From Bradyrhizobium guangdongense (GTDB taxonomy: Bacteria > Pseudomonadota > Alphaproteobacteria > Rhizobiales > Xanthobacteraceae): a stretch of DNA of 64,000 bases. Position 1 is the first letter of the stretch, and each line of letters begins with the position of its first letter. The notes beneath the pieces were generated by a model, which was given only the letters and a program-made list of their open reading frames with translations, had not been told where the DNA came from and did not search any database. Position numbers and translations under genes: made by a program. Shown here piece by piece: positions 27,723 through 36,269 of this stretch. The stretch lies in contig NZ_CP030051.1 of the NCBI RefSeq assembly GCF_004114975.1, forward strand, positions 6,696,001 through 6,760,000, read 5' to 3'.

Positions 27723-28850
27723 TTACGCCGGCGCCAGCTCGTCATAGACAGGGTAATCCGTATACCCCTTCTCCTCGCCGCCGTAGAAGGTCGCGCGGTT
27801 GTACGGCGTGATCGGATAGCCGTGCTCGAGGCGCCGCGGCAGATCGGGATTGGAGATGAAGATGCGGCCGAAGGCGACGATGTCGGCGTGTCTATCGGCG
27901 ATCGCCGCATTCGCGGTCTCGCCGGTGAAGCCGCCCGCGGTCATCAGCACACCGCTGTAGTGCGGGCGGAACAGCACCATGGCCGAGGGCACGTTCTCCC
28001 AGTGGACATCGGCCCGGCCGGCGCCGCTGGAGCGCGGCTCGATCAAGTGCAGATAGGCCAGACCAAGCTTGTCGAGCGCCTTCACCACGTGAGTGTAGAG
28101 CGGCATCGGATCGGGCTCGACCGAATCATTGGCGATGCCGTGCGGCGACAGCCGCACGCCGACGCGGTTCGCGCCCCAGACGTCGATCGCGGCCTGCGTC
28201 ACTTCGAGCAGCAGGCGCGCCCGGTTCTCGATCGAGCCGCCATATTGATCGGTGCGCTGGTTGCTGCGCGACTGCAGGAACTGTTCGAGCAGATAGCCAT
28301 TGGCGCCGTGGATCTCGACACCGTCGAAACCTGCGGCGAGCGCGTTCTTCGCGGCCTGCCTGAAGGCCTCGACGATGCCCTTGACCTCCTCGGTCTCCAG
28401 CGCGCGCGGCGTCTCGTAATCGGCGAGCTTGCCGTCCGCGGTCATCGCCTTCATGCCGTCGGCCCTGATCGGGATCGCCGACGCCGAGACCGGCAGCGCC
28501 CCGCCGTGGAAGGAGGAATGCGAGACACGACCGACATGCCACAGCTGGAGGAAGATGATGCCGCCCTTGGCGTGCACGGCATCGACCACCTTGCGCCAGC
28601 CGGAAATCTGCGCCTCCGAATAGATGCCGGGCGTTGCCGGGTTGCCACGGCCTTGCGCAAGCACCGGCGAAGCCTCCGCGATGATCAGGCCGCCTTTGGT
28701 CGCGCGCTGGCCGTAATATTCGGCGTTGAGCGGGCGCGGAGCAAAACTGTCGCGCTCGGCGCGCATGCGCGTCAGCGGCGCCATCGCAACGCGGTGCGCG
28801 AGCTTGTACGGACCGAGTTGCAACGGTCTAAACAACGCCGGAAATTTCAT
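27723..28850 (-). CDS. nemA: Old Yellow Enzyme-family alkene reductase (NADH:flavin oxidoreductase)
   Basis: The 375-residue TIM-barrel flavoenzyme starts at 28850, giving the usual family length. OYE features are FRPLQLGPYKLAHRVAMAPLTR at the N-terminus, LQLWHVGRVSH, and the EIHGANGYLLEQFLQ segment with the substrate-binding His-Asn pair. RTDQYGGSIENRARLLLEV and GRIFISNPDLPRRL are also present. It reduces activated C=C bonds of enals and enones, or nitro compounds, with NAD(P)H. The symbol nemA is by family resemblance only. No dedicated TetR regulator is adjacent. Confidence 0.9.
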   Translation of the reverse strand: MKFPALFRPLQLGPYKLAHRVAMAPLTRMRAERDSFAPRPLNAEYYGQRATKGGLIIAEASPVLAQGRGNPATPGIYSEAQISGWRKVVDAVHAKGGIIFLQLWHVGRVSHSSFHGGALPVSASAIPIRADGMKAMTADGKLADYETPRALETEEVKGIVEAFRQAAKNALAAGFDGVEIHGANGYLLEQFLQSRSNQRTDQYGGSIENRARLLLEVTQAAIDVWGANRVGVRLSPHGIANDSVEPDPMPLYTHVVKALDKLGLAYLHLIEPRSSGAGRADVHWENVPSAMVLFRPHYSGVLMTAGGFTGETANAAIADRHADIVAFGRIFISNPDLPRRLEHGYPITPYNRATFYGGEEKGYTDYPVYDELAPA

Positions 28851-28969
28851 GTGGGCCCCGAATGACGATGGAAGGATGGGAAGCATATAGCGAGGGGCGG
28901 CACCCGGCAAAGGTGCCGCCCTGCAAAAGTGGATATTCTTCGCCGTGGAATGTAGCGGGAGAACAGGCC

Positions 28970-30466
28970 TTACGCCGTCTTGATCCAGACGGCCTTCACG
29001 TTGAGATATTCCTCGACGTGCTGCTTGCCGGACTCGCGGCCATAGCCGCTCATCTTGTAGCCGCCGAACGGCACGGCCGGGTCCATGGCCTGGTAGCAAT
29101 TGACCCACACCGAACCGGCACGCAGGCGCTTTGCAACCGCATGGGCCTTGGTAACGTCACGCGTCCACAGGCCCGAGCCGAGGCCGAAGGTGGTGTTGTT
29201 GGCACGCTTGACGAGTTCGTCCATGTCCTTGAACGCAATGGCGGAGATGACCGGGCCGAAAATCTCCTCCTGCGCGATGCGCATGTTGTCCTGCACGCCC
29301 GCGAACACTGTCGGCGAGACGAAGAAGCCCTTCGAAAGCGGGCCTTCGGTGACGCGGCCGCCGCCGGCCAGCGCACGCGCCCCCTCCTTCTGGCCGATGT
29401 CGAGATAGCCGGTGACGCGCTCGAGCTGCTGCTCGGACACCAGAGGGCCGATCTGCACGTTGGGATCGAGGCCGTTGCCGACCTGCAGCTTCTTGCCGAA
29501 CTCGGCGACGCGGCCGACGAACTCCTCATAGATCGCCTGCTCGACGAACAGCCGGGTGCCCGCGCTGCAGATCTGACCCGAATTGGCGAACACCGCCATC
29601 GCCGCGCCCGGCACGGCCGCATCGAGATCGGCGTCCGCGAACACGATGTCCGGCGACTTGCCGCCGAGCTCGAGCGAGACACGCTTGAGGTTGCCGGCGG
29701 AAGCGCGGATGATCGACTGGCCCGTGACATGTGAGCCGGTGAAGGCGACCTTGTCGACGTCATGATGCGACGCCAGCGCGGCGCCGGCGGTTTCGCCATA
29801 GCCGGGCACGACATTGACGACGCCCGGCGGAATGCCGGCTTCCAGCGCAAGCTCGGCGATGCGCAGCGAAGTCAGCGGCGCCTCTTCGGCGGGCTTGAGC
29901 ACCACGGTGCAACCGGTCGCGATGGCGGGGCCGATCTTCCAAATCGTCGCAGTCAGTGGACCGTTCCAGGGGATGATGGCGCCGACCACGCCGATCGGCT
30001 CTTTCAGAGTATAGGAGAAGATCTCGCCGGGCAGCGAGTTCTCGATGGTCTCGCCGTGGATCGCGGTGGCCTGGCCGGCGTAATAGCGCAGCATGCCGAC
30101 GGCGCGCAGGCGATAGGCCCGGGTGCGGCTGAGCGGCGCGCCCATGTCGAGTGTGTCGAGCTGGGACAATTCGTCGAAATTCTTTTCGACGAGATCGGCG
30201 AGCTTCAGGAGCAGGTTCTGCCGCTCGAACGGCTTGACCGTGCTCCAGGGTCCTTCGAAGGCACGGCGGGCAGCGGCGACCGCACGGTCGATGTCTTCCT
30301 TGTCTCCTTCGGCGACGGTTGCAAGCAGCTCGCCGGTGGCGGGGTTATGAGTCTCGAAGCGCTTGCCGGAAGCGGCATCCACCCACTTGCCGTCGATCAG
30401 CATCTGCTTGTAGGACCCGTTGGCGAACGGATGGCGCGTGATCGGAATAGCCTGCGACACAGCCAT
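28970..30466 (-). CDS. NAD(P)-dependent aldehyde dehydrogenase
   Basis: The 498-residue protein starts at ATG 30466 with AGGGAG. Class-typical motifs are all present: IPWNGPLTATIWKIGPAIA, TGSHVTGQSI, the catalytic Glu in LELGGKSPDIVF and the nucleophilic Cys in NSGQICSAGTRLF. EEIFGPV and the C-terminal PFGGYKMSGYGRE follow. It oxidises aldehydes to acids in the cytosol. The position between OYE and SDR genes points to a detoxification or catabolic set, and the ThDP decarboxylase nearby could supply its aldehyde. Exact substrate unknown. Confidence 0.93.
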   Translation of the reverse strand: MAVSQAIPITRHPFANGSYKQMLIDGKWVDAASGKRFETHNPATGELLATVAEGDKEDIDRAVAAARRAFEGPWSTVKPFERQNLLLKLADLVEKNFDELSQLDTLDMGAPLSRTRAYRLRAVGMLRYYAGQATAIHGETIENSLPGEIFSYTLKEPIGVVGAIIPWNGPLTATIWKIGPAIATGCTVVLKPAEEAPLTSLRIAELALEAGIPPGVVNVVPGYGETAGAALASHHDVDKVAFTGSHVTGQSIIRASAGNLKRVSLELGGKSPDIVFADADLDAAVPGAAMAVFANSGQICSAGTRLFVEQAIYEEFVGRVAEFGKKLQVGNGLDPNVQIGPLVSEQQLERVTGYLDIGQKEGARALAGGGRVTEGPLSKGFFVSPTVFAGVQDNMRIAQEEIFGPVISAIAFKDMDELVKRANNTTFGLGSGLWTRDVTKAHAVAKRLRAGSVWVNCYQAMDPAVPFGGYKMSGYGRESGKQHVEEYLNVKAVWIKTA

Positions 30467-30651
30467 GGCTGCACTCCCTGTCAATTCATTGATTGGGCTC
30501 GACCTCGGCGGGATCGTTAGGTCGAGCAGGATACAGCGGGGCCGAAAAGGCGTAAAGTCGGCGTGGAACGAAGCCCTGCCATGCCGACTTGTGCGGGGTC
30601 GTGCGAGCGCCATGTGATAGCTCGAGCAAGAGCAAGTTCCGGAGAACAGCC

Positions 30652-31497
30652 ATGCCGCATCCTGTCATCGCCAAAGGCAATGTCGCCGTGATCACCGGCG
30701 GCGCATCCGGCATCGGTCTCGCCGCGGCCACGGCGTTCGCGCGCTCCGGAATGAAGGTGTGTATCGTCGATGTCGACGAGAACAGGCTGGCGGAAGCTGC
30801 AACAAAACTGTCATCGATCGCGGGCTCGGCGAATGTGATGATATCCGCAGCCGATGTCAGCCGGATCGATGGCGTGATGGAACTGGAACGCGCCGTTGGA
30901 GCGCGGTTCGGCGGTACCGACCTGCTGATGAACAATGCGGGCATCCAGCCGGGCAGCTCGTTGTTCGGCGAGCCGGACAACTGGCAGCGCATCATCGACG
31001 TCAATATGTGGGGCATCATCAATGGCGCGCGCATCTTCGCGCCCAACATGATCGCACGCGGCACGCGCGGCCTGATCATCAACACCGGCTCGAAGCAGGG
31101 CATTACCACCCCGCCCGGCGATCCCGCCTACAACGTCTCCAAGGCCGGCGTGAAGGCGTTTACGGAAGCGCTGCAGCACGAGTTGCGCAACACCAAAGAC
31201 TGCCATATCACCGCGCATCTGCTGATCCCGGGCTTCGTGTTCACGGGCCTCACCGCCAAGGGCCGCACCGAAAAGCCTGATGGCGCCTGGACGCCGGAGC
31301 AGACCGTGGACTTCATGCTGGCGCGGCTCGAGGCCGGCGATTTCTACATCCTCTGCCCTGACAACGACGTGCCGCGCGCGCTCGACGAGAAGCGCATGCT
31401 CTGGGCCGCCGGCGATATCGTCGAGAACCGCCCGCCGCTGTCGCGCTGGCATCCGGACTACGCGGATGCGTTCAAGAAGTTTGTGGAGGGGAGTTAA
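30652..31497 (+). CDS. Short-chain dehydrogenase/reductase
   Basis: The 281-residue SDR (ATG 30652, CGGAG upstream) has the cofactor motif TGGASGIG (about 16-23), NNAG near 96, the catalytic Ser region INTGSKQG and YNVSK. An acidic residue after the second strand (IVDVDENR) suggests NAD preference. A C-terminal extension beyond the core (DEKRMLWAAGDIVENRPPLSRWHPDY) marks a particular subfamily. It is divergent from the aldehyde dehydrogenase with a 185-base spacer. Confidence 0.92.
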   Translation: MPHPVIAKGNVAVITGGASGIGLAAATAFARSGMKVCIVDVDENRLAEAATKLSSIAGSANVMISAADVSRIDGVMELERAVGARFGGTDLLMNNAGIQPGSSLFGEPDNWQRIIDVNMWGIINGARIFAPNMIARGTRGLIINTGSKQGITTPPGDPAYNVSKAGVKAFTEALQHELRNTKDCHITAHLLIPGFVFTGLTAKGRTEKPDGAWTPEQTVDFMLARLEAGDFYILCPDNDVPRALDEKRMLWAAGDIVENRPPLSRWHPDYADAFKKFVEGS

Positions 31498-31505
31498 GCG
31501 AACGC

Positions 31506-31712
31506 CTACAGCGTCTCTTGCTTGTGCCCACAATTCTTGCAGGCGAACTTGACGCGGCTCTGGCCTTTTTCCGCCTGAACCCGGTTTGGCGCGCCGCACT
31601 TGCCGCACACCGCTTCGATGCGGGTAGTGCCCTGCTTGACGACGATGGTCTTCTTTTCCAAGGATTCGCGGATCAGGCGCTCGGCCTCTTCGCGCAGGGA
31701 TTGTTTCGACAA
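31506..31712 (-). CDS. Small zinc-ribbon protein
   Basis: Two CxxC pairs (CGKC and CKNC) near the C-terminus form a zinc ribbon, preceded by a charged helix (REEAERLIRESLEKK). I place the start at TTG 31712 because GGAGACGAG lies at the right distance, giving 68 residues. A longer reading from TTG 31799 would overlap the Rieske gene end. It is probably nucleic-acid- or protein-binding; function unknown. It is convergent with the SDR gene. Confidence 0.75.
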   Translation of the reverse strand: MSKQSLREEAERLIRESLEKKTIVVKQGTTRIEAVCGKCGAPNRVQAEKGQSRVKFACKNCGHKQETL

Positions 31713-31785
31713 AGCTCGTCTCCGCCTCTGGAAAGCGCGAGAGCCATATCTCACTTGCGTTGGAATCTCAATCGGCAATGCCGGC

Positions 31786-32199
31786 TTAGACTTCGACAAT
31801 CACATAAGAGTCTTCGACATGCACCGGAAACGTCTCGGCAACATACGGGCCCTTCTGGAGCTCGTCGCCGCGTTCGACCGCCACCGGATATGACCTGACC
31901 TTGACGCGTTTCGGATCGAACCAGGACTGGCCGTTGCGCATGTCGAACTCCCAGCCGTGCCAGGGACAGCGCAGCATCTCGCCGACGCGCGAACGCTCAT
32001 AGACACCCGGCTCCGGCGAGGTCAGCCGCGCCACGCAGGCTGCCTTCTCCAGCGGCGCGCCCTCATGCGGGCAGCGGTTCAGCAGCGCAAAGAACTCGCC
32101 ATTGACGTGGAACACGACGATGTCGCGGCCGGCGATATCGACGACCTTGTTGCTACCGGGCGGGATCTCTGACGTGGACGCGACGATATGACGGGCCAT
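31786..32199 (-). CDS. Rieske [2Fe-2S] ferredoxin-like protein
   Basis: The 137-residue protein has both Rieske boxes, CPHEGAPL (about residue 43) and CPWHGWEFD (about 77), whose two Cys and two His bind a [2Fe-2S] cluster. It lacks the catalytic oxygenase domain, so it acts as an electron-transfer subunit. It begins five bases after the upstream amidohydrolase ends and closes the operon 34396 to 31786. No partner oxygenase is encoded in that operon. Confidence 0.92.
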   Translation of the reverse strand: MARHIVASTSEIPPGSNKVVDIAGRDIVVFHVNGEFFALLNRCPHEGAPLEKAACVARLTSPEPGVYERSRVGEMLRCPWHGWEFDMRNGQSWFDPKRVKVRSYPVAVERGDELQKGPYVAETFPVHVEDSYVIVEV

Positions 32200-32204
32200 G
32201 GCAC

Positions 32205-33317
32205 TTAGAACTTGTAGACCGCGCGGGCATTGGTGCTGAAGATCTTCTTCCGCTCGACTTCCGTCAGCGGCGTCTTGAAGGCGAAGCGCGGATCGTCAAA
32301 GTCCCAGTGCGGATAGTCCGACGAGAACAGCAGACGGTCGATGCCGACCCATTCGATCAGCGCACGCAGATGCCGCGCCTCGTCCGGCTCGTCGATCGGC
32401 TGGGTCGTGAACCAGAAATTCTCACGGACATATTCCGACGGCTTGCGCTTGAGGTGCGGCACCTCGCTGCGGAAGCGCTCGAAATGCTGATCCATCCGCC
32501 ACACCGCCGACGGGATCCAGCCGAAGCCGCCCTCGATGAAGACGATCTTCAGCTTCGGAAACCGTTCGGGCACGCCCTCGATGACGAGGCTGGCAAGCTG
32601 TGCCGCGATGGTGTGGGCATTCGACTGGTGCTCCTCGACATAATAAGACGGCCAGCCGCCGCCGGTCGGCGGATGCCCGCCATAGCCGCCGACATGAATG
32701 CCGAGCGGCAGATCCAGCGCCTGCGCGCGCTCGTAGATCGGCCAGTAGCGGCGGCGGCCGAGCGGCTCGTTGGCGCGCGGCGAGACGTTGATCTGGATGT
32801 ATTCGCCGATCTTTGCGCAGCGCTCGATCTCGGCGATGGCCAGATCCGTGCCGTCCTGCCCGACCAGGATCGAGGCCTTCAGGCGCGGATCCCGGTGCGA
32901 CCAGAACGCCAGCTGCCAGTCGTTGATGGCGCGCTGGATCGCGGCGCCGAATTCGAGGTTCTGCTGCGAGAAGATGAACAAATCGAGCACCTGCAGGATT
33001 CCGAACTCGACGTCGAGCGGATCGAGATGCTGCTTCTGCATGAAGGTGAGATCCGAGCCCGGCGGCCCGCCCGTCGGCGGCCAGGCATCGCGCCGCGCGA
33101 TCAGCGGCGAAGAGCGCGGATAAGGCGTCGTGAACAGATAGGGCGTGCGCAGATGGCTGCCATATTCCTTCAGGTGCTGTTGCCAGCGTTTCGGCAGGAA
33201 CTCGTTGAGATCGTCCGTCGATCTCAGGCTCGGATGCACGTCGCAATCGACGATACGCAGCCGTGATGCGGCGGGCTTCTCGTCGTCGCGCAGCGGACGG
33301 TCGATGACTTCACTCAT
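32205..33317 (-). CDS. Amidohydrolase-family (ACMSD-like TIM-barrel) protein
   Basis: The 370-residue protein (ATG 33317, AGGAGG upstream) carries DCDVHPS at the N-terminus, GIHVGGYG in the barrel, FIEGGFGWIPS and the C-terminal LLFSSDYPHWDFDDP with the metal-site aspartate. This pattern is that of the ACMSD-related amidohydrolase-2 family, which performs decarboxylations or hydrolyses with one metal ion. It shares clear sequence similarity with the next gene (33332-34396), so the pair arose by duplication. Downstream comes a Rieske ferredoxin. Confidence 0.9.
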   Translation of the reverse strand: MSEVIDRPLRDDEKPAASRLRIVDCDVHPSLRSTDDLNEFLPKRWQQHLKEYGSHLRTPYLFTTPYPRSSPLIARRDAWPPTGGPPGSDLTFMQKQHLDPLDVEFGILQVLDLFIFSQQNLEFGAAIQRAINDWQLAFWSHRDPRLKASILVGQDGTDLAIAEIERCAKIGEYIQINVSPRANEPLGRRRYWPIYERAQALDLPLGIHVGGYGGHPPTGGGWPSYYVEEHQSNAHTIAAQLASLVIEGVPERFPKLKIVFIEGGFGWIPSAVWRMDQHFERFRSEVPHLKRKPSEYVRENFWFTTQPIDEPDEARHLRALIEWVGIDRLLFSSDYPHWDFDDPRFAFKTPLTEVERKKIFSTNARAVYKF

Positions 33318-33331
33318 GCGAACCTCCTGAA

Positions 33332-34396
33332 TTAGTTGACCAGCGACAATCGCGGAAACGTCTCCAGCGGATTGTCGACGCACATTTTTTCGATGATGCT
33401 CTTCGGCAGATGCGGCGGGATGGGATCATCGCCGTCGAACTGCCAGTGCGGATAGTCGGATGCGAACAGGAACATCTTGTCCGAGCCGATCTGGTCGATG
33501 ACCTCCGCGACGCTTGTCGCGTCCGCAGGTGCATCGAACGGCTGCATGGTCACGCGGAAATTGTCACGGATGATCGATGCCGGCTCACGCTCGACCCAGG
33601 GCACCTCGACGCGGACGCCGCGCCAGGTCTTGTTGGCGCGCCACATGAAGGCTGGCAGCCAGCTCACGCCCGACTCCATCAGCACGACCTTGAGGTCCGG
33701 AAATTTGCCGAACACGCCTTCGTAGATCAGGCTCAGGATCTGCGCCTGAAACGCCTGCGCTTCGACGAAATAGTATTCGTAGCGATGCGACGGCCAGCCG
33801 GCCGAGCTCGGCGCCTGGCGATATTGCGAGCCGGCATGGATCGCCAGCGGCAGCTTGTACTTCTCCGCGACCTGATAGACCGGCCAGAAATGCCGGCGGC
33901 CGAGCAGCGTCTCGCCTTGTGCCAGCACCAGAATGGAGACGAACCTGCTGTCGCCGGCACGACGCTCGATCTCCTCGATCGCCAGATCCGGCGCCTGCAT
34001 CGGCACGACGATCGACGCGCGCAGACGCGGATCACGCGACAGCCATTCGGCGGCGATCCAGTCGTTGATGGCCTTGCAGAAGTCGGCCGCCATGTACGGA
34101 TCGAACACGGCCTGCGCGCCGTAGAGCACGTTGAGGATGGCGTGGCTGGCACCGAGTTGGTCGAACGCCCCCTTCTGCACCATGGCAAGGTCCGAGCCCG
34201 GCCTGGCGCCACTGGCTGGCCGCCAGTCGGCGCGGCCGGTGAGCGGCATGCTTGGCGGATAGGAGGTGAGATCGAGACCGTCGATGGCGCGGCTCACCAC
34301 CTGCTCTTTCCAGTGATCACTGAGATAGGGCAGCAGCGTCGTGCGCGCGCCGCCAACGGCCGGGTGGATGTCGCAGTCGATCCGCGTCACCGCCAT
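33332..34396 (-). CDS. Amidohydrolase-family (ACMSD-like TIM-barrel) protein
   Basis: The 354-residue product starts at ATG 34396 with GAGGAAGC upstream. It shows DCDIHPAVG, IHAGSQYR, LMESGVSWLPAFMWR and LFASDYPHWQFDGDDP, in the same order as its neighbour. It heads a three-gene operon: two amidohydrolases then a Rieske protein, with 14- and 5-base gaps. Upstream and divergent is dihydropyrimidinase. A joint pathway for a cyclic amide or aromatic acid is plausible but not shown. Confidence 0.9.
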   Translation of the reverse strand: MAVTRIDCDIHPAVGGARTTLLPYLSDHWKEQVVSRAIDGLDLTSYPPSMPLTGRADWRPASGARPGSDLAMVQKGAFDQLGASHAILNVLYGAQAVFDPYMAADFCKAINDWIAAEWLSRDPRLRASIVVPMQAPDLAIEEIERRAGDSRFVSILVLAQGETLLGRRHFWPVYQVAEKYKLPLAIHAGSQYRQAPSSAGWPSHRYEYYFVEAQAFQAQILSLIYEGVFGKFPDLKVVLMESGVSWLPAFMWRANKTWRGVRVEVPWVEREPASIIRDNFRVTMQPFDAPADATSVAEVIDQIGSDKMFLFASDYPHWQFDGDDPIPPHLPKSIIEKMCVDNPLETFPRLSLVN

Positions 34397-34709
34397 GGAT
34401 GCTTCCTCGCCAAGTCTTTGTAGCACGTCTTTGTTGGCGACGTTCCTTGCGCCGCGAACTCAGACTGCGCCGGCCCGTGCCGACGCGCAAGGGCGCGGAC
34501 ATGTGTGATCCGTCATGGCTCGGTTGCATTTCGCAGGCGCGATATGAGGTGAGGCCGACATCGCGCGAGGCGCGGCATCGTCCGTCATGATGAGATGCGG
34601 CGGGCGGCGCAGCAGCCGAGCGGGGGTTGACTAAAATTTCGCCTGTCGCATCGCGATCGGCCCGCATAGCCTCGCCGCGTTCTGCTCTCTCCCTTTCCCC
34701 GGAGTTCCC
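34397..34709. other. Divergent intergenic region, no gene seen
   Basis: These 313 bases separate the divergent amidohydrolase and dihydropyrimidinase operons. No open frame here has a plausible start. A TTGACT lies at about 34626 and could be a -35 for the rightward gene. I found no perfect dyad. Confidence 0.6.
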
Positions 34710-36164
34710 ATGTCCCTCCTCATCCGCGGCGGCACTGTCGTCAATCATGATCATTCGCGCCGTGCGGACGTGCTGATCGAGGGCGGCAGCATCGTCGCGA
34801 TCGGCGCATCGATCGCAGCGCCCACAGGCGCGGAGATCATCGACGCCGGCGGCGCCTATGTCATTCCGGGCGGCATCGATCCGCACACGCATCTCGAAAT
34901 GCCGTTCATGGGCACCGTCACTGCCGACGACTTCGAATCGGGCACCAAGGCGGCCCTGACCGGCGGCACTACTATGGTGGTGGATTTCTGCCTGCCCGAT
35001 CCCGGCCAGTCGATGCTCGCGGCTTATCAGGAGTGGCGCCACAAGTCCGAGAAGGCTGCCGCCGACTACGGGTTCCATATGGCGGTGACGTCGTGGTCGA
35101 AGCAGATTTATGACGAGATGGAGACGGTGGTCAAAACCTACGGCATCAACACCTTCAAGCATTTCATGGCCTACAAGGGCGCGCTGATGGTGAACGACGA
35201 CGAGCTCTACAATTCATTCGCGCGTTGCGCTCACCTCGGTGCCATGCCGGTGGTGCACGCGGAGAACGGCGACGTCGTTGCGCTGATGCAGGAGGCGCTG
35301 ATCGCGCGCGGCATCACCGGCCCCGAAGGCCACGCCTATTCACGGCCGCCGGAAGTTGAAGGCGAAGCCACCAACCGCGCCATCATGATCGCGGATATGA
35401 CAGGCACCCCTGTTTATATCGTGCACACCAGCTGCCGCGAGGCACATGAAGCGATTGCGCGCGCACGCGCCGCGGGAAAGCGCGTCTATGGCGAGCCGCT
35501 GATCCAGCACCTGCTGCTCGATGCCGGCGAATATCAGAACAACGACTGGGATCATTCCGCGCAGCGGGTGATGTCACCGCCGTTCCGCGACAAGTCGCAT
35601 CAAGACAGCCTATGGGCCGGCCTGCAAGCCGGCTCGCTGCAAGTGGTTGCGACCGATCACTGCGCCTTCACGACCGAGCAGAAGCGCTTTGGTCGCGGCG
35701 ACTTCAGGAAAATCCCGAACGGCACCGGCGGCCTCGAAGATCGCCTGGCGCTGCTGTGGACCGCCGGCGTCGCGACGGGGCGGCTGACCAAGGAAGAATT
35801 CGTTGCGGTCACCTCGGCGAACATAGCCCGCATCCTCAACATCTATCCACGCAAGGGTGCGGTCGCAGTCGGATCGGATGCCGATCTCGTGGTGTGGGAT
35901 CCGAAGGCGACGAAGACCATCAGCGCGAAGCGGCAGATGAGCCGGATCGACTACAATGTGTTCGAAGGCTTCGCCTGCACCGGCGGGCCTGCTGCGACAA
36001 TCTCGCGCGGTCGCATCGTGTGGAAAGATGGCGATCTCCGCGCCGAGGCGGGCGATGGGCATTATGTGGAGCGGCCGGCTTTCTCGCCGGTGCACGTCGC
36101 CAACTCGACGTGGAAGGAATTGACTGCGCCACACGCCGTCAGCCGGGGAGCAGTGACGCCATAA
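34710..36164 (+). CDS. hydA: Dihydropyrimidinase / D-hydantoinase
   Basis: The 484-residue protein has the cyclic-amidohydrolase layout. The metal-binding GGIDPHTHLEMPFMG comes first, and the lysine in TFKHFMAYKGAL is normally carbamylated to bridge two metals. VVHAENGD, VHTSCREAHEAI and the aspartate of VATDHCAF follow. It hydrolyses dihydropyrimidines to N-carbamoyl-beta-amino acids, or hydantoins. No beta-ureidopropionase or dihydropyrimidine dehydrogenase gene is next to it, so its pathway partners may lie elsewhere, or it may act on another cyclic amide with the adjacent amidohydrolases. Confidence 0.93.
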   Translation: MSLLIRGGTVVNHDHSRRADVLIEGGSIVAIGASIAAPTGAEIIDAGGAYVIPGGIDPHTHLEMPFMGTVTADDFESGTKAALTGGTTMVVDFCLPDPGQSMLAAYQEWRHKSEKAAADYGFHMAVTSWSKQIYDEMETVVKTYGINTFKHFMAYKGALMVNDDELYNSFARCAHLGAMPVVHAENGDVVALMQEALIARGITGPEGHAYSRPPEVEGEATNRAIMIADMTGTPVYIVHTSCREAHEAIARARAAGKRVYGEPLIQHLLLDAGEYQNNDWDHSAQRVMSPPFRDKSHQDSLWAGLQAGSLQVVATDHCAFTTEQKRFGRGDFRKIPNGTGGLEDRLALLWTAGVATGRLTKEEFVAVTSANIARILNIYPRKGAVAVGSDADLVVWDPKATKTISAKRQMSRIDYNVFEGFACTGGPAATISRGRIVWKDGDLRAEAGDGHYVERPAFSPVHVANSTWKELTAPHAVSRGAVTP

Positions 36165-36207
36165 GCGTTCGGCCGCTACGCACCTCGATATGTCTGGAGA
36201 TGACTTA

Positions 36208-36232
36208 GGAACGATCGTTCCCAACGGTGGTT
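36208..36232 (+). promoter_or_regulatory. Candidate EcfG (general stress response) promoter
   Basis: GGAAC-N16-GGTT resembles the alphaproteobacterial EcfG consensus (GGAAC, 16-17 bases, CGTT). It lies about 38 bases before the catalase/YciE start codon. GGAAC is also half of a perfect palindrome, GGAACGATCGTTCC. Catalases and YciE proteins are typical members of this regulon, so the assignment is reasonable but inferred. Confidence 0.6.
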
Positions 36233-36269
36233 GTCGCGCATTGTTTCCCTCAGAACGCGAGCCGCCCCC